Assembly: GCF_034351645.1 (NCBI RefSeq)
Contig: NZ_CP133782.1
Coordinates: 4,159,001-4,223,000 of the forward strand
From: Pseudomonas sp. DC1.2
GTDB lineage: Bacteria > Pseudomonadota > Gammaproteobacteria > Pseudomonadales > Pseudomonadaceae
Length of the DNA stretch: 64,000 bases
Direction of reading: 5' to 3'
The notes below the pieces were generated by a model. The model saw only the letters and a program-made list of their open reading frames with translations. It ran no database searches and was not told where the DNA came from. Of the stretch, positions 1 through 9,231 are shown piece by piece; the stretch's first letter is position 1; the number at the start of each line of letters is the position of its first letter. A program made the translations under genes and the position numbers.

Positions 1-1
1 G

Positions 2-349
2 GTGCGCGAGGCGCAACTGTGGGTCGCCCGGCGCGGTGAGATCGTCGCCGCCCTGTGTTTGCGCCCGGTGTCCGGTGGGCACTGGCTGACGGGGCTGTTT
101 GTCGCTGCACACTGTCGGCAACAGGGAATCGCCGCGACACTCATCGACAAAGCTGTCACCGGCCTCGACAGCCCGGTCTGGCTCTACTGCCACCCTGATT
201 TGCGCGGCTTTTATGAGCGACAGGGCTTTTGCGCAGACCCACAGATGCCCTACGCCATGGTCGAGCGTCTGAGCCGTTACGCCCGCAGCAAACCGATGAT
301 CGCCATGGGCTTGGATCCGTGGGTGAGAGCGTCCCTCGATAAAGTGTGA
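2..349 (+). CDS. GNAT-family N-acetyltransferase, 5' part missing
   Basis: The open frame runs in from the window edge, so the true start is probably upstream; the GTG at base 2 is only the first possible start here. The visible 115 residues carry the GNAT acetyl-CoA binding region: a beta-strand ending in LTGLFVAAHCRQQGIAATLI (the R-Q-Q-G-I-A loop binds the pyrophosphate of acetyl-CoA) and the late FYERQGF motif (residues about 70-76) common in the fold. GNAT enzymes transfer an acetyl group to an amine, but the substrate cannot be told from this fragment. It is followed 61 bases later by the methyltransferase gene on the same strand. Confidence 0.75.
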   Translation: MREAQLWVARRGEIVAALCLRPVSGGHWLTGLFVAAHCRQQGIAATLIDKAVTGLDSPVWLYCHPDLRGFYERQGFCADPQMPYAMVERLSRYARSKPMIAMGLDPWVRASLDKV

Positions 350-410
350 TCGGTGGTCGAAGGCCGCGTGCTAGCCTCGGGGTCGACATCGACTTCGCAA
401 AGGACGCCCC

Positions 411-1232
411 ATGAAACCTGCCCTGCTGGCTTTAACACTCACCGCCCTGCTCGTCCCTGCCGTCAGTCAGGCGGCGGACACCGCGCCAGTGTCCGCCGAG
501 CAATACGCAAAGGTACTCGCCGGCACTTGGCGCGCGCCGCAAAACGCCGCGCGCGATGCTTACCGACACCCGCAGCAAACGTTGCAGTTCTTTGGCTTGC
601 GAGCGAATCAGAGTGTGATCGAAATCACGCCGGGCGGTGGCTGGTACAGCGAACTGCTGGCGCCGCTGCTCAAGGATCAGGGCACTTACATTGCCGCCGT
701 GCAGGCACCCTCAGTCAGTGATAACGCACGCAAAAGTTACGCAACGCTGCGGCAGAAATTCGCCGACACCCCCGCCCAATACGCCAAGACCCAGATGGTC
801 GAGTTTGATCCCAAGGCCCCGGTACTGGGAAAGCCGGGCTCGGCGGACACCGTGCTGACTTTTCGCAACGTACACAACTGGGTGCTGGCCGACACCGCAC
901 CGCTGATGTTCGAATCGTTTTTCAAGGTATTGAAACCGGGTGGCACGCTCGGCGTGGTAGATCATCGGGCTCGAGATGGCGCCTCACTGGACGAGATCAA
1001 ACACAGCGGATACCTGACCACCGCGTATGTGGTGAAACTGGCGACGGCAGCGGGGTTCAAGCTTGAGGATCAGAGCGAGATCAACGCCAACCTCAACGAC
1101 ACCAAGGACTATCCCGAAGGCGTGTGGACATTGCCGCCAGCGTTGACGTTAGGAGACAAAGATAGGGCGAAGTATGTAGCGATCGGTGAGTCGGACCGGA
1201 TGACGTTGCGGTTCGTCAAACCGGCCCAATAA
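411..1232 (+). CDS. Exported class I SAM-dependent methyltransferase
   Basis: A 273-residue protein. Residues 1-22 form a typical Sec signal peptide (K near the start, a run of L/T/A, then a VSQAA cleavage site), so the mature protein should be periplasmic. After it comes a Rossmann methyltransferase fold: motif I is VIEITPGGGWYSELLAP (about residues 68-84), followed by the TVLTFRNVHNW strand and the FFKVLKPGGTLGVVDHRA motif (post-II region). The ATG is chosen because the signal peptide begins exactly there. Methyltransferases of this fold normally need cytoplasmic S-adenosylmethionine, so the signal peptide makes the site of action puzzling. Substrate unknown. The family is confident, the function is not. 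Confidence 0.8.
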   Translation: MKPALLALTLTALLVPAVSQAADTAPVSAEQYAKVLAGTWRAPQNAARDAYRHPQQTLQFFGLRANQSVIEITPGGGWYSELLAPLLKDQGTYIAAVQAPSVSDNARKSYATLRQKFADTPAQYAKTQMVEFDPKAPVLGKPGSADTVLTFRNVHNWVLADTAPLMFESFFKVLKPGGTLGVVDHRARDGASLDEIKHSGYLTTAYVVKLATAAGFKLEDQSEINANLNDTKDYPEGVWTLPPALTLGDKDRAKYVAIGESDRMTLRFVKPAQ

Positions 1233-1267
1233 GCCCGTACTTCAGAGGTGGCGAGGCGGATGGAAGG

Positions 1268-1807
1268 TCAGTCGTCCGCCGCTGGGTCCATGTCCGGGAA
1301 CATCACTTCAATGAAGCCAAACTTACTGAAATCAGTAATGCGCGACGGGTACAAGCGGCCGATCAGGTGATCGCACTCATGCTGCACCACGCGCGCATGA
1401 AACCCCGATGCAATGCGCGTAATCGGCTCACCCTTGGGGTCGAAGCCTTCATACCGAATCTGCTGATAGCGATCCACCGCACCGCGCAAGCCCGGCACCG
1501 ACAGACAGCCTTCAAACCCCTCTTCCAGAGTTGGGCTCAATGGCGTGATCAGCGGGTTGATCAAAATAGTCTGCGGCACCGCGTCAGCCTCGGGGTAGCG
1601 CTCGCTGTGTTCAAAACCGAAAATCACCAGTTGCAGGTCTACACCGATCTGCGGCGCGGCGAGGCCGACGCCGCCCACGCTTTCCATGGTCTGGAACATG
1701 TCGTCGATCAGCGCCCACAATTCCGGGCTGTCGAACATTTCGGCCGGCACGGGTGGAGCAATGCGCAGCAGGCGTTCATCGCCCATTTTCAGAATGTCAC
1801 GAATCAT
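1268..1807 (-). CDS. def: Peptide deformylase
   Basis: A 179-residue enzyme that removes the formyl group from the N-terminal methionine of new proteins, in the cytoplasm at the ribosome exit. All three family motifs are present: [10 protein letters not shown] (about residues 47-56), EGCLSVPG (about 97-104), whose Cys is a metal ligand, and QHECDHLIG (about 142-150), with the two His metal ligands and the catalytic Glu. The HECDH form has Cys in the variable third position. It starts only 2 bases after the stop of the upstream yihY-like gene, so the two are probably co-transcribed. Pseudomonads usually carry another def beside fmt; this copy is the one not linked to fmt. Confidence 0.92.
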   Translation of the reverse strand: MIRDILKMGDERLLRIAPPVPAEMFDSPELWALIDDMFQTMESVGGVGLAAPQIGVDLQLVIFGFEHSERYPEADAVPQTILINPLITPLSPTLEEGFEGCLSVPGLRGAVDRYQQIRYEGFDPKGEPITRIASGFHARVVQHECDHLIGRLYPSRITDFSKFGFIEVMFPDMDPAADD

Positions 1808-1809
1808 GT

Positions 1810-2754
1810 TCAGGCTTCGTCAGTGTTCGGGTTGAGCGAGTGATCCCGCCCCAGACCCGAAACATGTTGTTTTTCGTCGTTCTGGCCGGGGACCTTTTCG
1901 CCAGGGTCCTTGCCTTCGGTCGACATGTGTTCAATCACCGCGTTCATCTCCGCACCGAGCAGCAGCACGGCGGAGGAGATATAGAAGTAGAGCAACAGCA
2001 CGATAATCGCGCCGATACTGCCATACATGGCGTTGTAATTGGCGAAGGTCTTGACGTAAAAAGCAAACCCCAAGGACGCAATGATCCACACCACCACCGC
2101 CAGCACCGAACCGGGCGTAATGAAGCGAAACTCCTGCCTAACGTCTGGCATGACGTAATAGATCAGCGCCACTGCCATCATCATCAGAATCACGATGACC
2201 GGCCAGCGCAGCAGCGTCCAGACGGTAACGATGAAGTCCTCCAGACCGACTTGCGCGGCGATCCAGCCCATCACCTGCGGCCCGAGCACCATCAGCGCGG
2301 CGGCGGCGAGCAACATGCCGGCGATGCCCACGGTGTAGAGAATCGACAGCGGGAAACGCTTCCACACCGGGCGGCCCTCGACCACGTCGTAAGCAGCGTT
2401 CATCGCACTCATCATCAACCGCACGCCGGCAGAAGCGGTGTACAGGGCAATGACGATACCGACCGAGAGTAAGCCGCCCTTGGATTGCTGAAGCTGATCG
2501 ATCACCGGGTTGACCTGCTCCAGGGCTTGGGGCGGCAGCACCAGCTCCGATTGCAGGCGCAGCCAGGTAAAAAAGTCCGGCAAGTGCAGAAAGCCGATCA
2601 GTGCAATCAGAAACAGAATGAAGGGGAACAGCGAGAACAGCATCTGGTAGGCCAGTGCCGAAGCGTAGGTCGACATTTCATCGTCGATGAACTCTTTGAC
2701 CGTTCGCAATATCACCCGATGCAGGGGCAGACCTTTCATGTCTGGGAAAATCAT
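1810..2754 (-). CDS. YihY/BrkB-family inner-membrane protein
   Basis: A 314-residue integral membrane protein of the YihY/virulence factor BrkB family (older name: ribonuclease BN-like). The N-terminal part includes the family signature [24 protein letters not shown], followed by further hydrophobic helices (about six in all) and a polar C-terminal tail rich in D/E/K. The start is set at base 2754 (MIFPDMKG), with AAAGGAG seven bases upstream; a longer frame upstream has no ribosome site. Function in bacteria is unsettled. It ends 2 bases before def on the same strand, suggesting an operon. Confidence 0.85.
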   Translation of the reverse strand: MIFPDMKGLPLHRVILRTVKEFIDDEMSTYASALAYQMLFSLFPFILFLIALIGFLHLPDFFTWLRLQSELVLPPQALEQVNPVIDQLQQSKGGLLSVGIVIALYTASAGVRLMMSAMNAAYDVVEGRPVWKRFPLSILYTVGIAGMLLAAAALMVLGPQVMGWIAAQVGLEDFIVTVWTLLRWPVIVILMMMAVALIYYVMPDVRQEFRFITPGSVLAVVVWIIASLGFAFYVKTFANYNAMYGSIGAIIVLLLYFYISSAVLLLGAEMNAVIEHMSTEGKDPGEKVPGQNDEKQHVSGLGRDHSLNPNTDEA

Positions 2755-2878
2755 TAGCGTCTCCTTTCGCCGCAAAAGGGTTGAAGTCATGGCGACTCAA
2801 GGGCCGGTTTTTACATCAAAGTTGCCTGCTTGGCGACTTTGAAACAATTTCGCGGGTTTACAGCGACACCTGACACAA

Positions 2879-2904
2879 AAACGGCCATCCGCGGATGGCC
2901 GTTT
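2879..2904 (-). terminator. Rho-independent terminator after csbD
   Basis: A perfect palindrome (AAACGGCCATCCGCGGATGGCCGTTT) lies just downstream of the csbD-like gene. Read on the minus strand it is followed by a short T run, as expected for a terminator of that gene; its symmetry would also let it act on plus-strand transcripts. Confidence 0.8.
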
Positions 2905-2927
2905 CTTACCTTTGATTAAAGGCGGTT

Positions 2928-3119
2928 TCAGGCTTTATCGACGGTTTTCTTTACCGCGTCCTTGGCCTTGCCAATCGCTTGCTGAGCTTCGCCTTTCTTT
3001 TCCTGAATCTTGCCTTCGGCCTGCAGCTTGGTGCTGTCAGTGGCTTTACCCACACCTTGCTTGATGTTGCCGACCGCTTCGTTAGCCATACCTTTAACTT
3101 TATCGCCAGTGCTGCTCAT
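2928..3119 (-). CDS. CsbD-family stress protein
   Basis: A small 63-residue hydrophilic protein rich in K, A, Q and E. It has the CsbD pattern of DKVKGMANEAVGNIKQGVGK followed by a second GKIQEKKGEAQQAIGKAKD repeat, giving two short helical segments. CsbD proteins are induced in general stress and stationary phase in many bacteria; their biochemical role is not known. Upstream of the ATG is AGGAGAAAG, a good ribosome site. It is a single-gene unit with its own terminator. Confidence 0.88.
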   Translation of the reverse strand: MSSTGDKVKGMANEAVGNIKQGVGKATDSTKLQAEGKIQEKKGEAQQAIGKAKDAVKKTVDKA

Positions 3120-3319
3120 GGTCTTTCTCCTGTGAACAATTCAAGGGTCATAGTCGTTACACAAAGATTGACCAGCAGCCTTTCGGCAGAGTTTCATTTA
3201 TTTTTTGCCCGACATTTCATCGATCAGCGCAGGTTAGGCTTTATGTTTGCCAGCCAACCCCCGAGAATGCGCAACGTATTCAGGCCATGGCGCTGAAGAT
3301 CCAATCCCGTAGGAATGTT

Positions 3320-3697
3320 ATGAAACTTGATAAAAAGCAGGCCATTGCCCGCAGAAACCTGGAACTCGGCGGTGCTGTGCTTGGCGTCAACAACTGCCAC
3401 TTCACCGAATTGAACCGCAACCGCAACATCTGGTGGTTCGACATTCCCGTGGCACGCCTGGCCGTTGGTCAGTACGAGTGGGTTCATCTGTTGATGCACA
3501 CACCGGACACCGACGAACTGCTGCACCTTAAAGTGCCAACGGTGTTCCTGCGCGAAAAACTCGAAGGCCTGGTAGTACGCAACGAAGGCAAGCGCAAAGC
3601 CGCGCTGAGCCTTGAACTGAGCGCGGACAAAGATGCCTACCTGCAAGACATGCGCCCGGCAGGCACCAACGTCAATTTCGCACCGTTCCGGTTGTAA
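3320..3697 (+). CDS. Conserved hypothetical protein, 125 aa
   Basis: I do not recognise a named family. The protein is soluble, basic, with no signal peptide or membrane helix. It contains a tryptophan-rich patch (NIWWFDIP, about residues 33-40), a WVHLLMHTPDTDELLHLKVP stretch, and ends in NFAPFRL. The start is set at ATG 3320, preceded by AGGAATGTT; the frame is open 33 bases further upstream without a ribosome site. It stands alone between two minus-strand genes and has its own terminator. Codon use looks like its neighbours, so it is probably a genuine Pseudomonas gene. Confidence 0.7.
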   Translation: MKLDKKQAIARRNLELGGAVLGVNNCHFTELNRNRNIWWFDIPVARLAVGQYEWVHLLMHTPDTDELLHLKVPTVFLREKLEGLVVRNEGKRKAALSLELSADKDAYLQDMRPAGTNVNFAPFRL

Positions 3698-3700
3698 GCT

Positions 3701-3727
3701 GATCGCTCCCACGCAGCGTGGGAACGG
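3701..3727. repeat. REP-like palindrome
   Basis: Contains CCCACGCAGCGTGGG (3708-3722), a perfect palindrome around one base, flanked by GATCGCT and AACG. It belongs to the GATCGTTCCCACGC-type repeat that recurs at 16257, 39058, 44877 and 46365. Confidence 0.7.
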
Positions 3728-3728
3728 C

Positions 3729-3757
3729 AAAGCCCCACACTGTGGGGCTTTTTTTGT
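3729..3757 (+). terminator. Rho-independent terminator
   Basis: AGCCCCACACTGTGGGGCT (3731-3749) forms a strong hairpin followed by a seven-T run on the plus strand. It terminates the 125-aa gene and sits between it and the end of fadD1. Confidence 0.85.
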
Positions 3758-3769
3758 TTTAGGAGGGGC

Positions 3770-5461
3770 TTATTTCTTCAGGCCCAGCTTCTTTAGTTCT
3801 TCGTCACGCAGCTCACGTCGCAAGATCTTGCCGACGTTGGTGGTCGGCAGCGCATCACGAAATTCCACCGAACGCGGCACCTTGTAACCCGTGACGTTGG
3901 CGCGCATGTGCGCCATGACCTGCTCCTTGGTCAGCGTCACACCAGGCTTGACCACGATGAATATCTTGATCGACTCGCCCGACTTCTCGTCCGGCACGCC
4001 GATGGCCGCACATTGCAACACACCCGGCAGGGCCGTCAGCACGTCTTCCAATTCGTTGGGGTAGACATTGAAACCAGACACCAGAATCATGTCTTTCTTA
4101 CGATCGACAATGCGCATATAGCCGTCAGGCTGAATCAGCGCGATATCACCTGTTTTCAGCCAGCCTTCGCTGTCGAGCATCTCATCGGTGGCGTCCTGGC
4201 GCTGCCAGTAGCCCTTCATGACTTGGGGACCTTTCACACACAATTCGCCGATTTCGCCCAAAGGCTGCTCAACACCAGCATCATCGATAACTTTGCACAG
4301 GGTGGATGGCACAGGAATGCCAATCGTGCCGATCTGGATGTTCTGAATCGGGTTAACCGTAGCCACCGGGCTGGTTTCGGTCATGCCGTAACCTTCACAA
4401 ATGGCACAACCCGTCACCGCTTTCCAACGTTCGGCTGCCGCCAGTTGCAGCGCCATGCCACCGGACAGGGTGACTTTCAAGGCGCAGAAATCCAGCTTGC
4501 GGAATGCGTCGTTGTTGCACAGGGCCACGAACAGCGTGTTAAGGCCGACGAAGCCACTGAACTTCCACTTCGACAGCTCTTTGACCATCGCCGACAGGTC
4601 GCGCGGGTTGCTGATCAGGATGTTGTGGTTGCCGATCAACATCATCGCCATGCAATGAAAGGTGAACGCATAGATGTGGTAAAGCGGCAGCGGAGTGATC
4701 AGGATCTCGCAGCCTTCATTGAGGTTGGAGCCCATCAGAGCCTTGCACTGGAGCATGTTGGCCACAAGGTTGCGATGAGTCAGCATCGCGCCCTTCGCTA
4801 CGCCGGTCGTACCGCCGGTGTATTGCAGCACCGCGACGTCGTGACGGTCGGGATTGGCTTCAGCCACTGGCTGGCCATGCCCCTTGCTCAACACGTCATT
4901 GAACTTGATGGCCTTGGGCAAGTGATAGGCCGGGACCATCTTCTTCACGTACTTGATGACACTGTTGATCAGCAGACGCTTGAGCGGTGGCAGCAGGTCG
5001 GCCACTTCGGTGACGATGACGTGTTTGACGCCGGTTTTCGGCACTACCGTCTCGGCCAGATGCGCCATGTTGGCCAGGCAAACCAGCGCTTTGGCACCGG
5101 AATCATTAAATTGATGTTCCATTTCCCGCGCGGTGTACAGCGGGTTGGTGTTGACGACAATCAGGCCGGCGCGAATCGCACCGAAGACAGCCACCGGGTA
5201 CTGCAACACGTTGGGCAGTTGCACGGCGATTCGATCACCGGGCTGCAAGTCGGTATGCTGCTGCAGATACGCGGCAAAGGCACCGGACAATTCGTACAGT
5301 TCACCGTAGGTGAGTGTTTTGCCCAGGTTGCTGAATGCCGGCTTGTCGGCGAAGCGTTGGCAGGACTGCTTCAACACTGCCTGAATATTCGGATACTCGT
5401 CTGGATTGATATCGGCAGCAATTCCAGCTGGGTACTTATCCTTCCAAAAGTCTTCGATCAT
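3770..5461 (-). CDS. fadD1: Long-chain fatty acid-CoA ligase FadD1
   Basis: A 563-residue acyl-CoA synthetase (AMP-forming) that activates long-chain fatty acids at the inner face of the membrane for beta-oxidation. Seen motifs are the AMP-binding loop QYTGGTTGVAKGAM (about residues 212-225), EGYGMTETSP (about 360-369), the GWLKTGDIA motif, the hinge DRKKDMILVSGFNVYPNE, and the C-terminal catalytic Lys in TTNVGKILRREL. Its paralogue fadD2 lies just upstream on the same strand. In P. aeruginosa the same pair (PA3299/PA3300) is followed by the same hydrolase and MaoC genes, which is the basis for the names. Confidence 0.93.
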   Translation of the reverse strand: MIEDFWKDKYPAGIAADINPDEYPNIQAVLKQSCQRFADKPAFSNLGKTLTYGELYELSGAFAAYLQQHTDLQPGDRIAVQLPNVLQYPVAVFGAIRAGLIVVNTNPLYTAREMEHQFNDSGAKALVCLANMAHLAETVVPKTGVKHVIVTEVADLLPPLKRLLINSVIKYVKKMVPAYHLPKAIKFNDVLSKGHGQPVAEANPDRHDVAVLQYTGGTTGVAKGAMLTHRNLVANMLQCKALMGSNLNEGCEILITPLPLYHIYAFTFHCMAMMLIGNHNILISNPRDLSAMVKELSKWKFSGFVGLNTLFVALCNNDAFRKLDFCALKVTLSGGMALQLAAAERWKAVTGCAICEGYGMTETSPVATVNPIQNIQIGTIGIPVPSTLCKVIDDAGVEQPLGEIGELCVKGPQVMKGYWQRQDATDEMLDSEGWLKTGDIALIQPDGYMRIVDRKKDMILVSGFNVYPNELEDVLTALPGVLQCAAIGVPDEKSGESIKIFIVVKPGVTLTKEQVMAHMRANVTGYKVPRSVEFRDALPTTNVGKILRRELRDEELKKLGLKK

Positions 5462-5827
5462 GGAAGCCCACTCCTCAGCAACGCGAATTCATCACCGCAT
5501 TTGATGCGATTATTATTGGTGTGTGTTTGTTGGTGAGTCTGGCTGTTTAGATAGGCCCAGAGGTCACAAAGCGCGCCGAGAGTAGCAGCTTTGCCAAGGG
5601 CCGACTAGAGCCAAAAGCAGCCTCTACAGTCACTTAATTGACTCAAGAATATTTAATAGTCACTTTTAGAGTAAAGGTTCTACAGGCCTTTAAATACGTT
5701 GAAATAGCCCCTTAAAAACCTTGAAAACAGTGTAGGCGAGCCCACGCCCATCAAGGTCATCGCTGATCCCTGCAGGAGCGGGCTCGCCCACTTATTCGTA
5801 ATGCCTGATGTACGCAACCTTTATTCG
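5462..5827. other. Gene-free 366 bp between fadD1 and fadD2
   Basis: This stretch probably holds the fadD1 promoter near 5470-5700, which is relatively AT-rich, and a REP-like repeat at 5731-5790 just after fadD2. I see no ORF with a ribosome site. The gap suggests the two ligases can be transcribed separately. Confidence 0.6.
5731..5790. repeat. REP-like inverted repeat
   Basis: Arms GGCGAGCCC (5735-5743) and GGGCTCGCC (5780-5788) flank a 36-base centre, placed just downstream of fadD2. This matches the paired short palindromes that are scattered between genes in fluorescent pseudomonads. Confidence 0.7.
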
Positions 5828-7516
5828 TTAGGCGATATCACGCAACTCCCGCCGCAGAATCTTGCCTACCGGTGTCATCGGCAACGACTCACGTAACACG
5901 ATGTGCTTGGGGACTTTGTAGGCGGTGAAGTTTTCCTTGCAGTAGGCCTTCAACTCTTCAAGGCTGATGCCCGATTCACGAGCGACTACAAACAGCTTCA
6001 CCGCCTCCCCGGAGCGCTCGTCCGGCACACCGATGACCGCACAGTTGGCGACTTTTGGGTGCGCCATGACCACGTCTTCGATTTCGTTCGGGTACACGTT
6101 GAAACCCGAGACGATGATCATGTCTTTCTTGCGATCGACGATGCGCACAAAACCGTCCGGGTCGATCACGGCGATGTCACCGGATTTAAACCAGCCGTCG
6201 GCGTCCAGCACTTCGGCGGTGGCTTCAGGTTGATGCCAGTAGCCCTTCATGATCTGCGGGCCCTTGATGCACAACTCGCCGCGCTCACCCATGGGTTGCT
6301 CAACACCGTCATCGTTGATGATCTTCAGGGTTGTGCCCGGCACCGGCATCCCGACCGTACCGATACGCGACTTGTTGCCATAGGGATTGGTGCATGCCAC
6401 CGGAGAGGTTTCAGTCAGGCCGTAACCCTCGGTGATGCGGCAACCGGTGAGTCCCTCCCAACGCTCAGCGGTGGCCTTGACCAACGCGGTGCCACCTGAA
6501 TTGGTGAGTTTGAGGCTGGAGAAATCCAGAGTCTTGAAGTCAGGATGGTCCATCAACGCGACAAACAGCGTGTTAAGCCCCAGCAGCGCCGAGAAGCGCC
6601 AGTTTTTCAGCTCCTTGATGAAGCCCTTGATATCCCGTGGATTGGTAATCAGAACGTTGTGGTTACCGGTGACCATCATGCACATGCAGTTCGCCGTGAA
6701 GGCATAGATGTGGTACAGCGGCAGGGGCGCGATCATCACTTCCTGCCCTTCGCGCAGCAACGGCTGACCGTCATCGCCGAACTGCCCCAGGCACGCCCGT
6801 GCTTGCTGCATGTTAGCGACCAGGTTGCCATGGGTCAGCATCGCGCCCTTGGCCAAGCCGGTGGTGCCACCGGTGTATTGCAGCACCGCGATGTCATCAA
6901 GACTGACCGTCAGCGGCTTGATCCCCAAGCCCCGGCCCAGGCGCAGCGCGCTTTTGAAAGAAATGGCCTGGGGCAATGAATAGTCCGGGACCATTTTCTT
7001 GACCTTGCTGACCACGGTGTTGATCAGCCAACCCTTGGCGGTGGGCATCATGTCGCCCATCTTCGCTTCGATCAGGTACTGAATATCCGTGTCGCCTAAT
7101 ACTTCCTGGACCTTGGCACCGAACAGGTTCAGGTAGACCAGTGCTCGGGCACCGGAGTCCTTGAACTGATGGCGCATCTCGCGTGGGGTATATAGGGGGT
7201 TGGTGTTGACTACAATCAGCCCAGCGCGCAACGCACCGAACACGGCGATCGGGTATTGCAGGACATTAGGCATCTGCACCGCGATGCGATCCCCCGGCAT
7301 CAGATCGGTGTGAGTTTGCAGGTAACCGGCGAACGCGGCACTGCAACGCTCCAGCTCGGCGTAGGTCAGCGTCACGCCCATGCTACTGAACGCCGGGCGA
7401 TCGGCGAATTTCTTGCAGGAACGCTCGAACACCTCAATCACCGACTTGTAAACCCCGAGATCAATATCCAGGGGCACGCCGGCCGGGCGCTTGTCGTTCC
7501 AGAAATCAGGTTGCAT
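5828..7516 (-). CDS. fadD2: Long-chain fatty acid-CoA ligase FadD2
   Basis: A 562-residue paralogue of the downstream fadD1. It has the same domain order: a large AMP-binding domain with QYTGGTTGLAKGAM (about residues 214-227) and EGYGLTETSP, then the small C-terminal domain with DRKKDMIIVSGFNVYPNE and the catalytic Lys in TPVGKILRREL. It activates fatty acids with ATP and CoA. An A-rich AAAAACAA motif touches the start codon on the sense strand (7516-7523), a possible Hfq/Crc site. The divergent hydrolase gene begins 215 bases away. Confidence 0.92.
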   Translation of the reverse strand: MQPDFWNDKRPAGVPLDIDLGVYKSVIEVFERSCKKFADRPAFSSMGVTLTYAELERCSAAFAGYLQTHTDLMPGDRIAVQMPNVLQYPIAVFGALRAGLIVVNTNPLYTPREMRHQFKDSGARALVYLNLFGAKVQEVLGDTDIQYLIEAKMGDMMPTAKGWLINTVVSKVKKMVPDYSLPQAISFKSALRLGRGLGIKPLTVSLDDIAVLQYTGGTTGLAKGAMLTHGNLVANMQQARACLGQFGDDGQPLLREGQEVMIAPLPLYHIYAFTANCMCMMVTGNHNVLITNPRDIKGFIKELKNWRFSALLGLNTLFVALMDHPDFKTLDFSSLKLTNSGGTALVKATAERWEGLTGCRITEGYGLTETSPVACTNPYGNKSRIGTVGMPVPGTTLKIINDDGVEQPMGERGELCIKGPQIMKGYWHQPEATAEVLDADGWFKSGDIAVIDPDGFVRIVDRKKDMIIVSGFNVYPNEIEDVVMAHPKVANCAVIGVPDERSGEAVKLFVVARESGISLEELKAYCKENFTAYKVPKHIVLRESLPMTPVGKILRRELRDIA

Positions 7517-7730
7517 TGTTTTTGTCCTCTTTACCTGAGCCTATCCGGGGCCACTTTTCTGTCACTTTTGAAAAGCGGGGCTTCACGGACACTAGCAGCT
7601 ATAACGAGTCAGGCAAATATGCGAAAAGGCCTCATTGATCGTGTGAATCTTCCTGCCGTGGCACGGCCTGATCAGACGGCAAGCGATGGATGCGCTATAC
7701 AATGCAACGACCCCGTGCAAAGGAATCGCC

Positions 7731-8675
7731 ATGATCCACGACACTTTCTGGCTGACCGCGAGTGACCGCAGCCGCCTCTTCGTTAACCAGTGGCTGCCCA
7801 AGGCGCCGCTCAAGGCCATGATCCTGCTGGCCCACGGCATGGCGGAACACAGCGGTCGCTATGCGCGTCTGGCAGCGAAATTGTGTGAGCAGGGTTACGG
7901 TGTCTACGCGCCGGATCTGCGCGGACATGGCAACACTGCCGAAAACGGGACACTGGGTCATTTCGCCGATGACGATGGCTGGTGCAAGGTAGTCGGCGAC
8001 CTGGCCAGCCTTAACCAACACATGGGTCAACACCACCCCGGCACGCCGATCGTACTGCTGGGGCACAGCATGGGTAGCTACATCGCCCAGGCTTATCTGC
8101 TGCACCACAGTGCCAGCCTGCACGGAGCGATTCTCAGTGGTTCGAATTTTCAACCCGTGGCGCTTTATCGCGCTGCACGGCAAATAGCCCGGTTCGAACG
8201 ACTGCGTCAGGGTCCCAAGGGGCGCAGCGCATTGATCGAGTGGCTGTCGTTCGGCTCGTTCAACAAGAAATTCAAACCGGCGCGCACGCGGTTCGACTGG
8301 CTAAGCCGCGACTCGACGCAGGTTGACCTCTATGCCAATGACCCACTCTGCGGCTTTCGTTGCACCAATCAACTGTGGATCGATTTGCTAGGTGGCTTGC
8401 AGCAAATCAGCAAAGCGTCCAATCTCGCCCAGATTGATCCGGGGCTGCCGTTGCTGGTGATGGGCGGAGAATGTGATCCGGTGAGCGAAGGCAAACGTCT
8501 CAAAGATCTGGCTCAGGCGTTACGCACCGCCGGCAGCCAGAGCCTGCAATTGAACATTTACCCCCAAGCCCGGCATGAACTCTTCAACGAGAGCAATCGC
8601 GATGAAGTGACCGCTGATGTGCTGATCTGGATTGCCCAGGCGCTGAGTCATCGCCGGCCCACCAGAACCGAATAG
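7731..8675 (+). CDS. Alpha/beta hydrolase, monoacylglycerol lipase-like
   Basis: A 314-residue serine hydrolase of the Hydrolase_4 (lysophospholipase/monoglyceride lipase) type. Early residues hold the oxyanion HGMAEHSGRY motif. The nucleophile elbow is GHSMG, the acid is in GGECDPVS and the catalytic His is in ARHELFNE near the C-terminus, so the triad is complete. No signal peptide. Start at ATG 7731, with AAAGGA upstream; the 15 codons before it lack a ribosome site. Its place beside fadD1/fadD2 and a MaoC gene suggests it frees fatty acids for the ligases, which is inference. P. aeruginosa PA3301 sits in the same order. Confidence 0.85.
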   Translation: MIHDTFWLTASDRSRLFVNQWLPKAPLKAMILLAHGMAEHSGRYARLAAKLCEQGYGVYAPDLRGHGNTAENGTLGHFADDDGWCKVVGDLASLNQHMGQHHPGTPIVLLGHSMGSYIAQAYLLHHSASLHGAILSGSNFQPVALYRAARQIARFERLRQGPKGRSALIEWLSFGSFNKKFKPARTRFDWLSRDSTQVDLYANDPLCGFRCTNQLWIDLLGGLQQISKASNLAQIDPGLPLLVMGGECDPVSEGKRLKDLAQALRTAGSQSLQLNIYPQARHELFNESNRDEVTADVLIWIAQALSHRRPTRTE

Positions 8676-8717
8676 TTTTTGATGGATTTACTTAATTCGT
8701 TACAGGAATCGATACTG

Positions 8718-9188
8718 ATGACCCAGGTTACCAACACGCCCTATGAAGCCCTTGAAGTCGGCCAGACCGCCAGTTATAGCAAGACGGTCGAAGAGCGCGA
8801 CATTCAGTTATTCGCTGCAATGTCCGGCGATCACAACCCGGTACACTTGGACGCCGACTTCGCCGCAGGCACGATGTTCAAGGAGCGCATTGCCCACGGC
8901 ATGTTCAGCGGCGCCCTGATCAGCGCAGCGGTGGCGTGCGAGTTGCCTGGGCCGGGGACTATCTATATCGGTCAGCAAATGAGCTTTCAGAAACCAGTGA
9001 AAATCGGCGACACCTTGACCGTGCGCCTGGAGATTCTCGAGAAGCTGCCGAAGTTTCGTGTCCGCATCGCAACCCGAGTATTCAACCAGCGTGATGAGTT
9101 GGTGGTGGATGGCGAGGCCGAGATTCTGGCACCGCGCAAGCAACAGACCGTCACGCTGCCAATATTGCCAGCGATCAGCATCGGCTGA
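8718..9188 (+). CDS. MaoC-family (R)-specific enoyl-CoA hydratase-like protein
   Basis: A 156-residue hot-dog-fold protein. The hydratase motif is visible as FAAMSGDHNPVHLDADFA (about residues 35-52), with the catalytic Asp and His, and is followed by AHGMFSGALISA. Such enzymes hydrate trans-2-enoyl-CoA to (R)-3-hydroxyacyl-CoA and link beta-oxidation to polyhydroxyalkanoate or other acyl pools. ATG 8718 is preferred over the upstream TTG/ATG near 8679 because it follows CAGGA and matches the usual family length. It starts 42 bases after the hydrolase and is probably in the same operon. Confidence 0.88.
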   Translation: MTQVTNTPYEALEVGQTASYSKTVEERDIQLFAAMSGDHNPVHLDADFAAGTMFKERIAHGMFSGALISAAVACELPGPGTIYIGQQMSFQKPVKIGDTLTVRLEILEKLPKFRVRIATRVFNQRDELVVDGEAEILAPRKQQTVTLPILPAISIG

Positions 9189-9231
9189 AATGCCCCGTCC
9201 CGTCCCACTGTGCGCGGGGAACGATCGGGCA

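Noticed and set aside
3908..5536. A 542-codon open frame on the plus strand opposite fadD1
   Set aside because: Antisense shadow of a GC-rich gene: composition is His/Arg/Gln-rich without any domain, and fadD1 motifs are all intact on the other strand.
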